Positions 5,264-6,454 of a stretch of DNA of 6,454 nucleotides are shown here, one piece after another (the stretch's first letter is position 1; the number at the start of each line of letters is the position of its first letter). The notes under the pieces were generated by a model. The model did no database searches, was not told the DNA's origin, and saw only the letters and a list, made by a program, of their open reading frames with translations. Source of the stretch: Acidobacteriaceae bacterium UBA1795 (GTDB lineage: Bacteria > Acidobacteriota > Terriglobia > Terriglobales > Acidobacteriaceae); the NCBI GenBank assembly GCA_002314435.1, contig DCFV01000114.1:1-6454 (forward strand). Reading direction: 5' to 3'. A program made the position numbers and the translations under genes.

Positions 5264-6454
5264 ATGAACGAGGCTCATCTCGACACTTCCACTGTCTCTT
5301 CCCAGGCTGCGCACATGCAGGGAGGACTGACGATTGACCGCCGCATCTCGCGTGCGGATGTTTCCCCCTACGACGAAGTGCAGTGGGAGCGGCGCACGGC
5401 GCTGATCACCGACAACAAGGGCAACACGATCTTCGAACAGAAGGACGTGGAAGTGCCGATCGACTGGTCGATGACAGCGACAAACATTGTGGCCTCGAAA
5501 TATCTGCACGGGCAGCTCGGCACTCCGGAGCGCGAGACGGGCGTGCGGCAGCTGGTGGTGCGAGTGGCTGAAACCATCCGTGACTGGGGCATGAAGGGCG
5601 GCTACTTTGCGTCGCAGGAAGACTCCGCGGCCTTCCACGATGAGTTGGCGCTGATGCTGCTGACGCAGCGCGTGGCGTTCAACTCGCCCGTCTGGTTCAA
5701 CGTCGGCTGTGACCGTCTTGAGCCGCTGTCTGAAGGGCAGAACTGGCACTGGGACGCGCCCTCGGGAGGCGTGGTGTTTGCCGCCACCGGCTACAGGAAT
5801 CCGCAGTGCTCGGCCTGCTTCATTAACTCGGTTGAGGACTCGCTGGACTCAATTCTCACGCTGGCCAAGACCGAAGGCATGCTGTTCAAGTGGGGCTCGG
5901 GCACGGGCACCAACCTGTCGTCGATCCGCGGCTCGATGGAGCTGCTGTCGGGCGGCGGGCAGGCCTCGGGGCCGCTGAGCTTCATGCGCGGCTTTGACGC
6001 TTTTGCCGGCGTGATCAAGTCTGGCGGCAAGACGCGCCGCGCGGCCAAGATGGTGATCCTCAACGTGGATCATCCGGATATTCTCGACTTCATCGACTGC
6101 AAAGCGAAGGAAGAGGCCAAGGCCTTCACGCTAATCAAGGCCGGCTACGATGGTTCGGGTCCGGACTCGGAGGCTTATTCGTCGATCTTCTTCCAGAATG
6201 CCAACAACTCTGTGCGTGTGAGCGATGAGTTCATGCGTGCTTATGAGACTGACGGCGAATTCACTACGCGCACGGTGAAGGATCGCCAGCCGGTGAAGAC
6301 CTACAAGGCCCGCGATATCATGCACAAGATCGCCGAGGCCACTTGGTTGTGCGGCGACCCTGGCCTGCAGTTCGACACGACGATCAACAAGTGGCATACG
6401 AGCAAGAACACGGCGCGCATCAATGCGTCGAACCCCTGCTCGGAGTACATGTTC
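5264..6454 (+). CDS. nrdJ: Vitamin B12-dependent (class II) ribonucleotide reductase, 3'-truncated by window edge
   Basis: This cytoplasmic enzyme reduces ribonucleotides to deoxyribonucleotides for DNA synthesis, using adenosylcobalamin to make a thiyl radical; it needs neither oxygen nor a separate radical subunit. The frame is open from ATG 5264 to the window end, giving 397 residues. The rest of the catalytic barrel and the C-terminal redox cysteines are off-window; full-length relatives run to about 900-1200 residues. Residues 133-147 (LTQRVAFNSPVWFNV) are typical of large NrdJ proteins. NPQCSACFIN (179-188) supplies the first redox Cys, probably C185. GMLFKWGSGTGTNLSSIRG (205-223) and SGGKTRRAAKMVILNVDHPDI (253-273, read as SGGKTRRAA then KMVILNVDHPDI) are family blocks. 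NPCSE (390-394) provides the catalytic Asn, radical Cys392 and Glu. I see no N-terminal ATP-cone. The gene has a strong ribosome binding site and its own promoter overlapped by NrdR boxes. The family call is very secure. Confidence 0.97.
   Translation, partial: MNEAHLDTSTVSSQAAHMQGGLTIDRRISRADVSPYDEVQWERRTALITDNKGNTIFEQKDVEVPIDWSMTATNIVASKYLHGQLGTPERETGVRQLVVRVAETIRDWGMKGGYFASQEDSAAFHDELALMLLTQRVAFNSPVWFNVGCDRLEPLSEGQNWHWDAPSGGVVFAATGYRNPQCSACFINSVEDSLDSILTLAKTEGMLFKWGSGTGTNLSSIRGSMELLSGGGQASGPLSFMRGFDAFAGVIKSGGKTRRAAKMVILNVDHPDILDFIDCKAKEEAKAFTLIKAGYDGSGPDSEAYSSIFFQNANNSVRVSDEFMRAYETDGEFTTRTVKDRQPVKTYKARDIMHKIAEATWLCGDPGLQFDTTINKWHTSKNTARINASNPCSEYMF

Overview
The window looks like ordinary chromosomal DNA from a moderately GC-rich bacterium. 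I favour an acidobacterium (Terriglobia-like). The reasons are a secreted DUF3857/transglutaminase-fold protein of a type common in that phylum, a large B12-dependent ribonucleotide reductase, and a divergent membrane pyrophosphatase. This assignment is inferred from gene content, not from any marker gene. I see no mobile element, CRISPR array, tRNA or rRNA.

Layout: (1) Positions 1-1637 (+) hold the 3' three-quarters of a membrane-bound H+-translocating pyrophosphatase. It enters the window already open and is closed by a strong hairpin terminator at 1654-1693. (2) Positions 1694-1983 are non-coding and include a candidate extended -10 promoter near 1898. (3) Positions 1984-4041 (+) encode a large exported DUF3857 plus transglutaminase-like protein whose catalytic Cys and His positions appear to be substituted. 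(4) Positions 4057-4743 (-) encode a RimJ/RimL-type GNAT acetyltransferase that converges on gene 3 with only 15 nt between the stops. (5) Positions 4744-5263 are a 520-nt divergent intergenic region. (6) Positions 5264-6454 (+) are the first 397 codons of nrdJ, the adenosylcobalamin-dependent ribonucleotide reductase, which runs off the window end.

The four genes do not form one pathway and are probably separate transcription units. The most informative non-coding element is the nrdJ control region. It has a good sigma-70-type promoter (TTGACT-17-TATTTT) with one strong NrdR-box match just upstream of the -35 and a weaker second box filling the -35/-10 spacer, 30 bp apart start to start. Together they predict NrdR repression of nrdJ. 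Between this promoter and the nrdJ start lies a leader of about 190 nt. It has two adjacent hairpins, the second of which partly covers the nrdJ Shine-Dalgarno, and a possible 40-codon upstream ORF. I did not find an exotic new system. The points most worth a second look are this leader, the pseudo-transglutaminase and the divergent pyrophosphatase signature.
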